NCBI GenBank assembly: GCA_902632555.1
Contig: CACPCZ010000005.1
Coordinates: 1-64,000 of the forward strand
Direction: 5' to 3'
DNA from: an uncultured SAR86 cluster bacterium
Lineage (GTDB): Bacteria; Pseudomonadota; Gammaproteobacteria; Magnimaribacterales; D2472
Length of the DNA stretch: 64,000 nucleotides
Position numbers and translations under genes: made by a program. Under the pieces are notes generated by a model that saw only the letters and a list, made by a program, of their open reading frames with translations, did not search any database and was not told the DNA's origin. This document shows, in pieces, positions 31,297 to 41,068 of this stretch. Numbering within the stretch: the first letter of the stretch is position 1; each line of letters begins with the position of its first letter.

Positions 31297-31905
31297 ATGA
31301 AAAAGATTTGTATTATATTTGGTCATCACAATACTAAAGACTCTTTCAACGCCGCAATCAGGGATACTTTTATTGATGAGGCAACTAAAATAGGCCACCA
31401 AATAGATTTAATAAATTTATTTGATGAAGAAGAGCAACTGCCTTTTTATAGAAGTGATATAAATCCACCTCCTGAACTCGTTTTAAAATATAGAAAACGA
31501 CTAGAAAACGCTGATGTAATGTTTCTTATGAGCGCATGTCATAACTTAAGAATGAATGGAATACTTGAAAACTGGATAGATTGGGTGCTTCATCCAAAAT
31601 GGTTTTTCTCATATAGATCATTGTTACCAGATAGTAAATTTTTTGGAAATTATGGATTTCCAGTAGCAGGCGCAATGAAAAATAAGATTGGGGTGGTGTC
31701 TATGACATACGGCGGACCGATGATTAGTTATTTCAACTTTTCTTTATTTGATAATATTCCTTTTAGAAGGTTAAAAAAGTCTGTTTTTCAACTTGGTGGT
31801 CTAAAAACAAAATATCTAAGATTTTATTCTGTTTTACCAAATATGGATCAGCAAACCTTTGAGAGAAATATGAAGAAGGTTAGAGCATTTGCTAGAAAGT
31901 TGTAA
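31297..31905 (+). CDS. Flavodoxin-fold NAD(P)H-dependent oxidoreductase
   Basis: KICIIFGHHNTKDSFNAAI, GILENWIDWVL flavodoxin-like quinone-reductase pattern. Confidence 0.72.
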   Translation: MKKICIIFGHHNTKDSFNAAIRDTFIDEATKIGHQIDLINLFDEEEQLPFYRSDINPPPELVLKYRKRLENADVMFLMSACHNLRMNGILENWIDWVLHPKWFFSYRSLLPDSKFFGNYGFPVAGAMKNKIGVVSMTYGGPMISYFNFSLFDNIPFRRLKKSVFQLGGLKTKYLRFYSVLPNMDQQTFERNMKKVRAFARKL

Positions 31906-31913
31906 TCATAAGC

Positions 31914-32309
31914 ATGTCTAGAGAACCAAGGGAAATTTTACAGGATATTAAGACAATTGCTTTAGTTGGAATAAGCAAAGATACAAAAAAAGACAGCTTT
32001 GTGATAATGAAGTTCCTAATTGAAAGAGGTTATACAGTTTTTCCAGTAAATCCAAAATATAAAGATGAACTTATCCTAGATAGAAAATGTTATGCGGGAT
32101 TGAAGAATATCGATGAAAAGATTGATATGGTAGAAATATTTCGAAAAACAGAATTTGTTTACGAACATACAAAACAGGCAATAGATATTCAAGCTAAAGT
32201 TTTGTGGACTCAACTAAATATCTTTTGTAATGAATCAAAAAAACTAGCAAAAAGTGCTGGATTAGAAGTGGTTATGAACAGGTGTCCTAAGATAGAACTG
32301 CAACAGTGA
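31914..32309 (+). CDS. CoA-binding domain protein (YccU-like)
   Basis: IKTIALVGISKDTKKDSFVIMKFLIERGYTVFPVNP; VVMNRCPKIE. Confidence 0.87.
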   Translation: MSREPREILQDIKTIALVGISKDTKKDSFVIMKFLIERGYTVFPVNPKYKDELILDRKCYAGLKNIDEKIDMVEIFRKTEFVYEHTKQAIDIQAKVLWTQLNIFCNESKKLAKSAGLEVVMNRCPKIELQQ

Positions 32310-32346
32310 TATTGGACATATAAAAAAATATAGATTTTAATTAATT

Positions 32347-33135
32347 ATGAAAAATATTCTAGAAATTGAAAATAATCATGAATCAATTACTCGCTTGGTA
32401 ATGAATGATGAAAAAACAGGAAATTCATTATCCAATGAGATGATATCAAAAATGAAAGTAGCTATTGAGGAAATTGTGCGAGATCGCTCTACAAAGATTG
32501 TGATTATTGCTGCTAAAGGAAACATATTTTGTGCAGGCCACAACTTAAAGGAAATGACTGAGGCAAGGAGCAATAGCGATGAAGGAAAAAATTATTTCGA
32601 AAAATTATTTAACTCATGTTCTGAACTTATGCAATCTATAGTCAATTGTCCTATGCCAGTCATTGCTGAAATTGATGGAATTGCAACAGCAGCAGGATGT
32701 CAGTTAGTAGCAAGTTGTGATTTGGCAATAGCATCTGAATCATCTTCTTTTGCAACTCCTGGTGTAAATTTAGGATTATTTTGTTCAACCCCAATGGTTG
32801 CTTTATCAAGAAATGTAAATAAAAAAGATGCCATGAAAATGCTATTAACAGGAGAAATGATCGATTCAAAAGAAGCAAAAAGAATATCCTTAATAAATGA
32901 TTATTTTTCGGCCGAGACATTATCTGAAGAAGTGCTAGCTTTAGCAAAGAAGATTGCTAGTAAGTCTTCAGAGACTGTAAAAATTGGCAAGTCAGCGTTT
33001 TATAAGCAAGCAGAGCTAAGCTTATCCGAAGCTTATAAATATACATCTGAGGTGATGACAAAAAATATAATGAAAGATGATGCGAAAGAAGGAATTGAAT
33101 CTTTTTTAGAAAAAAGAAATCCAAATTGGGATTAA
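32347..33135 (+). CDS. Enoyl-CoA hydratase/isomerase family protein
   Basis: FCAGHNLKEM, PVIAEIDGIATAAGCQL, EGIESFLEKRNPNW. Confidence 0.9.
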   Translation: MKNILEIENNHESITRLVMNDEKTGNSLSNEMISKMKVAIEEIVRDRSTKIVIIAAKGNIFCAGHNLKEMTEARSNSDEGKNYFEKLFNSCSELMQSIVNCPMPVIAEIDGIATAAGCQLVASCDLAIASESSSFATPGVNLGLFCSTPMVALSRNVNKKDAMKMLLTGEMIDSKEAKRISLINDYFSAETLSEEVLALAKKIASKSSETVKIGKSAFYKQAELSLSEAYKYTSEVMTKNIMKDDAKEGIESFLEKRNPNWD

Positions 33136-33141
33136 GGCGAT

Positions 33142-33684
33142 ATGGATGATAGATTAAATTTAAAGAGATTTATAAGAACCGTAAACGACTTCCCTATAGA
33201 TGGAATTATTTTTCGTGACATAACAAGCCTTATTGAAACTCCCGAGGCTTTTGTAAAAACTTGTGATGAACTTACAAGAATTACGAAGGACTTTGGAGCA
33301 GATTTAGTTGCAAGTATAGAGAGTAGAGGCTTTATTTTTGCAGGAACCATTGCTAGAGATCTTTCTTTGCCTTTTGTCCTTGCAAGAAAACCTGGCAAGC
33401 TTCCAAATAAAACATACAAAAAAAGTTTTGATTTAGAATATGGCAGTACTTCTATTGAGATACAACAGAATACTCATGCTCAAGAAGGTCAAAAAATAGT
33501 AATTGTTGATGATTTAGTTGCAACTGGTGGTACTGCAATTGCCTGCGCTGAATTATTTACAGAAAACTTTGGAATAGAGGAATCAGATATCTTAATCCTT
33601 ACAGTGATAGATTTGACAGATTTAGGCGGCAGCAATTTGATTAAATCAAAAGGTTTTCAAATAGAAACCATTGTTGATTATTAA
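33142..33684 (+). CDS. apt: Adenine phosphoribosyltransferase
   Basis: FPIDGIIFRDITSLI, ESRGFIFAGTIA, IVIVDDLVATGGTAIA. Confidence 0.94.
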   Translation: MDDRLNLKRFIRTVNDFPIDGIIFRDITSLIETPEAFVKTCDELTRITKDFGADLVASIESRGFIFAGTIARDLSLPFVLARKPGKLPNKTYKKSFDLEYGSTSIEIQQNTHAQEGQKIVIVDDLVATGGTAIACAELFTENFGIEESDILILTVIDLTDLGGSNLIKSKGFQIETIVDY

Positions 33685-34433
33685 GTTTTTTTGGTAAGTT
33701 TTTGCCACACATGTATTGCTGGTTGTAGACCCAATAATGGCCTTACTAGTTTATAAACTAATCCAGGAATAATTTCAGCTTTACCTTTAATTGAAGCTTT
33801 TTCAGTCTCTTTAACAACTTGCTCAGGATTTACCCACATCCACCACGGTACTTTTTTCATAAGATGACCCAAACCTGATCTTTCATGAGCATTAGTTCTT
33901 ACATATCCAGGCAAACTCACAGTTACAGAGACATTTTTTTTCCGTAATTCAGTCGAAATAGATTTACCATATGCATAGATACCAGCTTTTATTGACGAGT
34001 AAAGTGAAGATTTAGGCATTGAGGCTGTTGCACCAATACTTGAAACAATAACGATTCTCCCAGAGCCTTTCTCAATCATTCTTGGAACAAAGCCCTCTAT
34101 GAGATCAATAACACCGCCGCACATTAAATAATAATAGTACTCCTTATCTTCTCGGCTTAGTTCACCTATCGCTCCATTAATGGCAATACCTGCGTTTGCA
34201 ACAATTAAATCTGGTACATCAATATTTTCTACGATAAATTGTATTGACTCTTTTTTGCCTAGATCATAAGTATGAAATTTTGCATTTTCATAAGATAAAT
34301 TTTCTTTAGATATAATTGATCTTTCTTCATTTTGAGATATTAATTCTAGATCCCAACCTTGCAATGCTAAATATTTAGCGTATTGGTAACCTATACCTGT
34401 TGAAGATCCTGTAATTAATGCTTTAAGACTCAT
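33681..34433 (-). CDS. Short-chain dehydrogenase/reductase
   Basis: MSLKALITGSSTGIGYQYA, NAGI, YSSIKAGIYAYGKS; start at internal Met because the listed ORF start (34652) lies inside the divergent nagZ. Confidence 0.89.
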   Translation of the reverse strand: MSLKALITGSSTGIGYQYAKYLALQGWDLELISQNEERSIISKENLSYENAKFHTYDLGKKESIQFIVENIDVPDLIVANAGIAINGAIGELSREDKEYYYYLMCGGVIDLIEGFVPRMIEKGSGRIVIVSSIGATASMPKSSLYSSIKAGIYAYGKSISTELRKKNVSVTVSLPGYVRTNAHERSGLGHLMKKVPWWMWVNPEQVVKETEKASIKGKAEIIPGLVYKLVRPLLGLQPAIHVWQKLTKKT

Positions 34434-34482
34434 AAACAATCTTATAATAACCTCAATCATTTTTCTTTGATATGATTTAATA

Positions 34483-35493
34483 ATGAAAGATTTATTTGGC
34501 AGAATAATGATTGATGTTGCTGGTACATCAATCTCAAAAGAAGATAAGCACCTTATCGCAAATAAAAATATTGGCGGAATAATTTTTTTTTCTAGAAATT
34601 TTATTTCACTTGAACAAATCCAGAATTTAATAATTGAAATAAAATCTGTCAAAGAAAATATCTTATTTGCAGTGGATCAGGAGGGTGGAAGAGTTCAAAG
34701 ATTTACGGGTGAATTTTCAAAATTACCTTCCCTGCAAGAAATATATAAATACTCAAAAGAAAATAATGATCCTGATTTTTGTAAAGAAATTGCATGGCTT
34801 ACATCATCTGAATTAATCGCTGCTGGCATTGATGTAAATTTTGCACCTGTTGTTGATCTGAATGAAGGTTCCTCAATGATAATCGGTGATAGATCATTTT
34901 CTTCAAACAGTGACGATGTGATTAAATTTGCAGAAAATTATATTGAGGGTATGCATCAGGCAGGCATGAAAGCAACTGCAAAGCATTTTCCAGGACATGG
35001 CGGGGTAGCTGAGGATAGCCATATGGTATTACCTGAAGACAAAAGATCTCTAGAAGAATTGATGCTTTCAGATATCAAGCCATATTTAAAATTATCTGAA
35101 AAAATAGATGCTGTAATGTGTGCCCATGTTCTGTTTTCATCTATTGATATAAATATTCCAAGTTATTCAAATTTTTGGCTAAATAAATTTCTTAGAGAAC
35201 AATTAAAATATAAAGGCATAGTTTTTAGTGATGATTTATCAATGGTTGGAGCCGGAGATTATGAATGCAAATACAGAGCTCAAAAATCAATTGAAGCTGG
35301 TTGCGACATGATACTGATATGTAATAACAGAAAGGATGTAATTGAAACGGTTAAACATTTTGATGAGTTGGGCATTGATCCTGTCAAAAAAATTTCTACT
35401 ATGAAAACAAATAATCAGATTAATTGGGATGAGTTAATTGAATCTGAAAAAGTAATAAGTATAAAAAATAAACTTAAACAAATATGGAGATAA
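34483..35493 (+). CDS. nagZ: Beta-N-acetylhexosaminidase (GH3, NagZ)
   Basis: FAVDQEGGRVQRF, KHFPGHGGVAEDSH, VFSDDLSMVGA. Confidence 0.94.
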   Translation: MKDLFGRIMIDVAGTSISKEDKHLIANKNIGGIIFFSRNFISLEQIQNLIIEIKSVKENILFAVDQEGGRVQRFTGEFSKLPSLQEIYKYSKENNDPDFCKEIAWLTSSELIAAGIDVNFAPVVDLNEGSSMIIGDRSFSSNSDDVIKFAENYIEGMHQAGMKATAKHFPGHGGVAEDSHMVLPEDKRSLEELMLSDIKPYLKLSEKIDAVMCAHVLFSSIDINIPSYSNFWLNKFLREQLKYKGIVFSDDLSMVGAGDYECKYRAQKSIEAGCDMILICNNRKDVIETVKHFDELGIDPVKKISTMKTNNQINWDELIESEKVISIKNKLKQIWR

Positions 35494-35494
35494 T

Positions 35495-36016
35495 ATGAGA
35501 AGAATTGTTACCGGGCATAATGAAAAAGGAAAATCAATGATCACACTTGATGGACCGCCAGCAAGATCAATTGGAGAGGATGTTGGAGGCCTCTTTGAAT
35601 TATGGAATACAGATGGAGAAGATATAAATTCTACTGATAATCTAGATCGTGCAGACCAAGATATTATCCTATCTCCACCTAGTGGAGGTACAAAGTTTAG
35701 ATATTTCCAAATAAATCCTATACCAGAGGGAATACCTGAGAATGTAATGCAAGATATGGCAGCTGAAGCTTTTGAGAAAATTGGTGCCGCTCATCACAGG
35801 ATTGATACATCAAAGCATCCTGCAATGCATAAAACCGAAACAATTGATTATATTATTTTGTTGAAAGGTGATGTCACACTAATTTTGGATGAGGAGGAGA
35901 TAGATCTTGAGCCATTCGATGTTGTGGTTCAAAGAGGTACAAATCACGCATGGGTAAATAATGGCACGGATCCAGCACTCCTGATAGCAGTTTTAGTTGA
36001 TAGTAAGATTATTTGA
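35495..36016 (+). CDS. Cupin domain protein
   Basis: MHKTETIDYIILLKGDVTLILDEEEIDLEPFDVVVQRGTNHAWVN. Confidence 0.85.
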   Translation: MRRIVTGHNEKGKSMITLDGPPARSIGEDVGGLFELWNTDGEDINSTDNLDRADQDIILSPPSGGTKFRYFQINPIPEGIPENVMQDMAAEAFEKIGAAHHRIDTSKHPAMHKTETIDYIILLKGDVTLILDEEEIDLEPFDVVVQRGTNHAWVNNGTDPALLIAVLVDSKII

Positions 36017-36018
36017 AA

Positions 36019-37827
36019 TTAGAAACCAGCTGAACCATTCATAATGACTTCATAATAATCCCTATCTAGTGGAACATATTTATTTTCACCTGGTTTTTTA
36101 ACAAAAACATTGTCGTCACTTACTTTATCCAGATGGTATGCCTCTTCCCTTAAGTCATTTTTTTTCAATTTAAATGTACCAGTAGTTTCAAGTTCCTCAA
36201 TGATTCTTATAAATACTGGCTGAGCATAACTTGGAAGCTTGTTTGAAACAAATTCAGAAAATTCGTTCCACTTGAAATCTTTTATAGCACAATTAAATGC
36301 AACCATGCCTGCTCTACCTTCACTTTGTGGAACTTTCACCCCAAAAACATTTGCCATATTTACTTGATCAAATGTGTTGAGGATTTCAGCAACCTCATTA
36401 GTTGAAACATTTTCAGACTTCCATCTAAAAGTATCTCCGACTCTGTCAACGAATTGATAATGTTTTCTCCCAAGAGAAAACCCGACGTCCATCGTTTTTA
36501 TCAGATCGCCTGTATTAAACCATCTATCACCATCCTCAAAAACATTAGATATAACTTTTTCTTCACTCGCTTTTTTATCGGTATACCCGTTATAAACTGC
36601 ATTTGGACCAATTTTTACTAATGCTAAACCAGGTTGATGTTCCTTAACCTCTATATATTTTCCATTTTCATCAGTCTTTAATTTATCTTCAGCAACATCG
36701 TATTCAAGTAGAGCAAGATCTACATTTGTCATACCTATTGTTTGATCTTTATTTAATAAGTTCATGAACATTCCATTTCCTTCGCTTGCGCCGTAGATTT
36801 CACAGATTCTATCAACATCAAATCTATTTCTGAAACAATCCCAAAGATCAGGCCTTAGCCCGTTACCAACCATCTTTGAAATAGGGTTATTTTTTTCCTC
36901 TTCACATGGTTCTTGAAAGCTTAAATATCTGCATAGTTCTCCTACATATACAAAAGCAGTAGTATTAAATTTTTGTGCTTCTTTCCAAAATGAAGATGCA
37001 GAAAATTTACGTCTTATAAAAGTTGAAGCTCCCACATGAACGCAGGCACATAACCCAAGCATTAGTCCTGTAGAATGATACAAAGGCAAACAGTTATACA
37101 TACAATCATTTTCGTTCATTCTGTATCCGCCTCTTGTGATATTAGTCGAAGCAGCAACAATTTTAGTATTCGGAAATAAGGCTGCCTTGGGAACACCAGT
37201 TGTTCCAGAGGTAAATATATAAAATGCAGTATCCTTAGCTGTTACATTTTCAATTTCTTTAGGTGTATCAGTTTCAGATTTATCTAATAAGTCATTGAGG
37301 TCAGATGCCCACTCTGGACATGAGTAGCTTTCACCATCTGCAACCCAATATAAATTAGTTTTATCTTTAACATTGATTTCCTCTATTACATCCTCAATTG
37401 AAGAGGCAAGTTCTGCACCAACAATGCATTTTTTTGAATCTGATGCATTTATGCAGTGAATTAATGGATTGCCAGTAAGACTTGTATTAATCAGAACACC
37501 AATAGCACCAATCTTATTTAAAGCCAAAATAGATATTATAAATTCAGGCCTATTTTCCATAAGCAATACAACTCTATCACTATGCACAATACCTTCTTTT
37601 ACAAGTTTATTTGCAAGAATATTTGCAGCTTCATTAGTTTGAGAATATGTCCAAGTTTGATCTTCAAAGTAGATAAAATCTTTTTCACCAAACTTATCGA
37701 CACTTTCTTGAAAAGTGTGTGCAAGCGAAGCACTATCATCTGGCTCAGGCCATTTATATGTTAAAAGCGGAACAATAAATCGAAGTTCGCCTATGACTCT
37801 TATAAATTCAAGTATCTTTTTAATCAT
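36019..37827 (-). CDS. Long-chain acyl-CoA synthetase (FATP-like AMP-binding enzyme)
   Basis: YIFTSGTTGVPKAA, IYGASEGN, RVGDTFRWKSENVSTNEVA. Confidence 0.9.
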   Translation of the reverse strand: MIKKILEFIRVIGELRFIVPLLTYKWPEPDDSASLAHTFQESVDKFGEKDFIYFEDQTWTYSQTNEAANILANKLVKEGIVHSDRVVLLMENRPEFIISILALNKIGAIGVLINTSLTGNPLIHCINASDSKKCIVGAELASSIEDVIEEINVKDKTNLYWVADGESYSCPEWASDLNDLLDKSETDTPKEIENVTAKDTAFYIFTSGTTGVPKAALFPNTKIVAASTNITRGGYRMNENDCMYNCLPLYHSTGLMLGLCACVHVGASTFIRRKFSASSFWKEAQKFNTTAFVYVGELCRYLSFQEPCEEEKNNPISKMVGNGLRPDLWDCFRNRFDVDRICEIYGASEGNGMFMNLLNKDQTIGMTNVDLALLEYDVAEDKLKTDENGKYIEVKEHQPGLALVKIGPNAVYNGYTDKKASEEKVISNVFEDGDRWFNTGDLIKTMDVGFSLGRKHYQFVDRVGDTFRWKSENVSTNEVAEILNTFDQVNMANVFGVKVPQSEGRAGMVAFNCAIKDFKWNEFSEFVSNKLPSYAQPVFIRIIEELETTGTFKLKKNDLREEAYHLDKVSDDNVFVKKPGENKYVPLDRDYYEVIMNGSAGF

Positions 37828-37896
37828 TTATTAAACTATTGTCTATGTACTTTATATTATAATCTGCAGACACTTTAATATATAGGATTAATCGTA

Positions 37897-39066
37897 ATGA
37901 ATGATTTAAAAAATTTTGATTTTATAATTTTTGGAGCTACTGGATTTACAGGAAAATTAGTAGTCGAGTATGCCTTAGAGAACTATTCCAATAGTGAAAT
38001 TAGCTGGGCAGTTGCTGGGAGAAACACTGAGAAACTTCAGGATCTTAAAAATGGAATGAATCTTCCTGAGGAAGTTCAGATTTTCAAAGTGGATGGCGAT
38101 GATCAGGATTCAATAGATAATATGATTAATCAAACCAAATGTGTTCTGACGACAGTGGGACCATATCAATTATACGGAGAGAAATTGATAAGAAGTTGTG
38201 TTAGATCTGGAACAGATTATGTTGACTTATGTGGTGAGCCTGGCTTTATGCATAAGATAATAAACGAATGTTCTGATGAAGCCAAAAATTCTGGTTCAAG
38301 GGTGGTATTCTCATGTGGATTTGACAGCATTCCTTTTGATTTGGGAGTTCTTTTTGTTCAAGAAGAGGCAATGAAACAAACAAATAAATATGCTTCTTCA
38401 GTAAGAGGCAGGGTAAGAGTAATGGATGGTGAATTCTCAGGAGGCACTGCGGCATCTATGAAAGCAACAATGTCGTCACTCAAAACAAATCCAAACTTGA
38501 TAAATGTCCTCATAAATCCTCATGGATTATGTGAAGGATTTCAAGGTGCTCAGCAAGAAGATGATACAAAACCTAAATACGATGAAGAATTAGAAACTTG
38601 GGTCGCTCCTTTTTTTATGGCGCCGATAAATACAAAAAATATCCATAGAACTAATAAATTAATGAATCATCCTTATGGCGAAGATTTTTTATATAACGAG
38701 ATGTGGATATCTGGACCTGGTGAAGAAGGAAAGGCAGTTGCTGAAATGATAGGAAGCACTAATCCAATCGCAGGTGATGATGTTCCCAAGCCAGGAGAGG
38801 GACCGTCCAGAGAGAAAAGAGAAAACGGGAGTTATGAAATACTTTTTTGTGCTGATGTTGATGATGATGTTTTTAAAATATCTGTTTCTGGAGATATGGA
38901 TCCAGGATATGGGTCAACTTCAAAAATGATTGCTGAAAGTGCAATTTGTCTTGTTAAAGATATGGTTGATCTTGAAGGCGGGATATATACTCCTGCAGCT
39001 TCTATGGGGAAGAAATTAATAAAAAGACTTCAGGATAATGCTGGTTTAACTTTTAAAGTTGAGTAG
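37897..39066 (+). CDS. Saccharopine dehydrogenase-like / trans-acting enoyl reductase family protein
   Basis: FDFIIFGATGFTGKLVVEY, WAVAGRNTEKL, CGFDSIPFDLGV. Confidence 0.85.
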   Translation: MNDLKNFDFIIFGATGFTGKLVVEYALENYSNSEISWAVAGRNTEKLQDLKNGMNLPEEVQIFKVDGDDQDSIDNMINQTKCVLTTVGPYQLYGEKLIRSCVRSGTDYVDLCGEPGFMHKIINECSDEAKNSGSRVVFSCGFDSIPFDLGVLFVQEEAMKQTNKYASSVRGRVRVMDGEFSGGTAASMKATMSSLKTNPNLINVLINPHGLCEGFQGAQQEDDTKPKYDEELETWVAPFFMAPINTKNIHRTNKLMNHPYGEDFLYNEMWISGPGEEGKAVAEMIGSTNPIAGDDVPKPGEGPSREKRENGSYEILFCADVDDDVFKISVSGDMDPGYGSTSKMIAESAICLVKDMVDLEGGIYTPAASMGKKLIKRLQDNAGLTFKVE

Positions 39067-39456
39067 TTAAAGATCACCCTTTTTTCTGAGCTCAGCTCTA
39101 ATTTTTGTAGCGCTTATTTTAGAAATTTCCTCTTCAAATACTTCTTCCTCAATTTTATAACCTACGCCTCTACCATAAGTAATATTAGTAACATTCGGTA
39201 CTAACATAATTTCATAGTCAAAACCTCTTCTAAAGTCTTCTTTTAAAAGATTTTCCTCAATATTTTTACAAACAGTATCCCAGCAAAAAGGATTATCGTC
39301 TTGTTCATCTCCACCAGAAACACCTTCGACATCTCTTACTTGAATAATAACTTGACCCGTCTTCTCAATACATCTTTTGAATAGCTCTTGATGACCTCTG
39401 TGCCATGGTTGCCATCTACCTAACATCTGGACAGTAGGCTTTTTCCAATCAAACAC
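39067..39456 (-). CDS. Small nucleotidyltransferase (cytidylyltransferase-like HxGH family)
   Basis: GRWQPWHRGHQELF (HxGH), ISATKIRAELR (ISxTxxR-like). Confidence 0.78.
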   Translation of the reverse strand: MFDWKKPTVQMLGRWQPWHRGHQELFKRCIEKTGQVIIQVRDVEGVSGGDEQDDNPFCWDTVCKNIEENLLKEDFRRGFDYEIMLVPNVTNITYGRGVGYKIEEEVFEEEISKISATKIRAELRKKGDL

Positions 39457-39859
39457 GTTTTAAAATCTCCTCAGCAATAACTTTGTGATTTTCATTATTT
39501 TTTTCTTTAATTCTAAAGTCTACTTCACTTGGTTCTTCAAACATTTTATTCGTATCTTCATATCTGCCTGACTTGATAGTATTCATCCAAACTGTAATAT
39601 CGGGATCAAAATTTTTCTGAGTTTCCTTGGTTGGACAAACAAAATCACATATTACCAATCGACCATGTCTTTTCTCAAAATCTGCTAAATTCTTCATTCT
39701 TAAACTTTGTCTTATTCTTCCTTCTGGAGAGAAATCCCAGTCATTTGCCATCTCTCTAACAATGTCAGCGTTATACCACGCTGCTTTAAGCAATGGCTGT
39801 AATTTTTTTGCTAGATAGGTTTTACCACTTCCAGGTAAGCCCATAATTAATATTTTCAT
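39449..39859 (-). CDS. APS-kinase-like P-loop kinase
   Basis: MGLPGSGKTYLAKKL Walker A; WYNADIVREMANDWDFSPEGRIRQSLRM resembles the CysC DGDNVR...FS..DR..N.RR region. Confidence 0.75.
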   Translation of the reverse strand: MKILIMGLPGSGKTYLAKKLQPLLKAAWYNADIVREMANDWDFSPEGRIRQSLRMKNLADFEKRHGRLVICDFVCPTKETQKNFDPDITVWMNTIKSGRYEDTNKMFEEPSEVDFRIKEKNNENHKVIAEEILKRV

Positions 39860-40962
39860 TACCTCACTTTTACAATACTAAAAATTTCGTTTTTAAATTG
39901 AATTTGCCTCTCACTTGCTATTAATTTTTTTACTTTATTATAGAGCGTTTTATTTTTTTCTAACCTCAAAATATCTTTTTCCGGGATTTGTCCTACATAA
40001 AGAATATTTGCCCATTTCGCGTCAACGTTGTGTCCAAATAATTCAGATACTGTCTGATCAGGAGCTTTTTTAAAATTAAATAAATAACTTTTTGGAGTTA
40101 TATATTTGAATATACTATTTTCACCAATTGGATTACTTTTTAGATATTCAATAATCTCCTTTCCTGAGTTAGGAAATGCTTCTTTGTCTTTAAAGGCAAG
40201 CTTAAGAATTTTTTGTATATTATCTCCACCTAAAGAATGTGTAATCAATAATTCACCAGATTTATTTAGCAATCTCATTAAAGGACCTATTACATTATTT
40301 ACCTTAGTTTTTACAGAGGATGCAGCTCTATAGGCTTGAGATGCAATTATCAGATCATAGTTATTATTTTCATAATCATTTTTTAAGAATTGTTTTAGAT
40401 GTCTTTCATGATCTTCTCTATAAATCTTTATCAAACAAGGATTAGAATACGAAGTCCTATCATTTTTATCTATCTCAATGCCCCAATTTTTCTTTATGAA
40501 ATTACCAAGACTATTACCTGTGATTTGTGAATTAAAATCATATGAATTATCACTCTTGAGAACTAAGCTATATTCTTTGACTTTTTTGTTCTTTATTTTT
40601 GAGGAGTTCTCGATTAAACCAAGTTCTGAGAATTTAACATTTGTCATTGTTATCAAAAGATTGGGATGTTCTACAAATCTGTCTGGCATTTTTTCTAAAG
40701 TATTTTTTAGATCTTCATAACTTATCTCTTTTCCTGTTATTAGAAGCGATGTGTAAGGGTGATATCTGTGAAAAGCTTTTATTACATTTGATTTAATCGT
40801 CCCATCACCAGTGCCAGCATCCAAAATTCTTAAATAGGATTTATTTTGTGACATATTAGCTAGATAGGGATAAATTTTGGATGAAATTGCCTTTTTTTCA
40901 CTTGTATTTTGAATAAAAGATAAATATTTCAGCCTGTCGTCGAAGAATCGTTTTTTCCCCAT
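39859..40962 (-). CDS. SAM-dependent methyltransferase (class I, divergent)
   Basis: LRILDAGTGDGTIKSNVI motif I; YDLIIASQAYRA; LLNKSGELLITHS. Confidence 0.7.
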   Translation of the reverse strand: MGKKRFFDDRLKYLSFIQNTSEKKAISSKIYPYLANMSQNKSYLRILDAGTGDGTIKSNVIKAFHRYHPYTSLLITGKEISYEDLKNTLEKMPDRFVEHPNLLITMTNVKFSELGLIENSSKIKNKKVKEYSLVLKSDNSYDFNSQITGNSLGNFIKKNWGIEIDKNDRTSYSNPCLIKIYREDHERHLKQFLKNDYENNNYDLIIASQAYRAASSVKTKVNNVIGPLMRLLNKSGELLITHSLGGDNIQKILKLAFKDKEAFPNSGKEIIEYLKSNPIGENSIFKYITPKSYLFNFKKAPDQTVSELFGHNVDAKWANILYVGQIPEKDILRLEKNKTLYNKVKKLIASERQIQFKNEIFSIVKVR

Positions 40963-41002
40963 AAAAGTCCTCTAAATAAGATTTTTAATGATAATCTAAT
41001 TA

Positions 41003-41021
41003 AGTAAATAATGCATTTACT
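41003..41021. promoter_or_regulatory. Inverted repeat (7-5-7), candidate operator between divergent genes
   Basis: AGTAAAT-AATGC-ATTTACT, 47 nt before the DmdA-like ATG. Confidence 0.4.
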
Positions 41022-41068
41022 CGAGTGATATTTTGCTATTAAAATATGGTTAAATTTTAGGGAGCATA

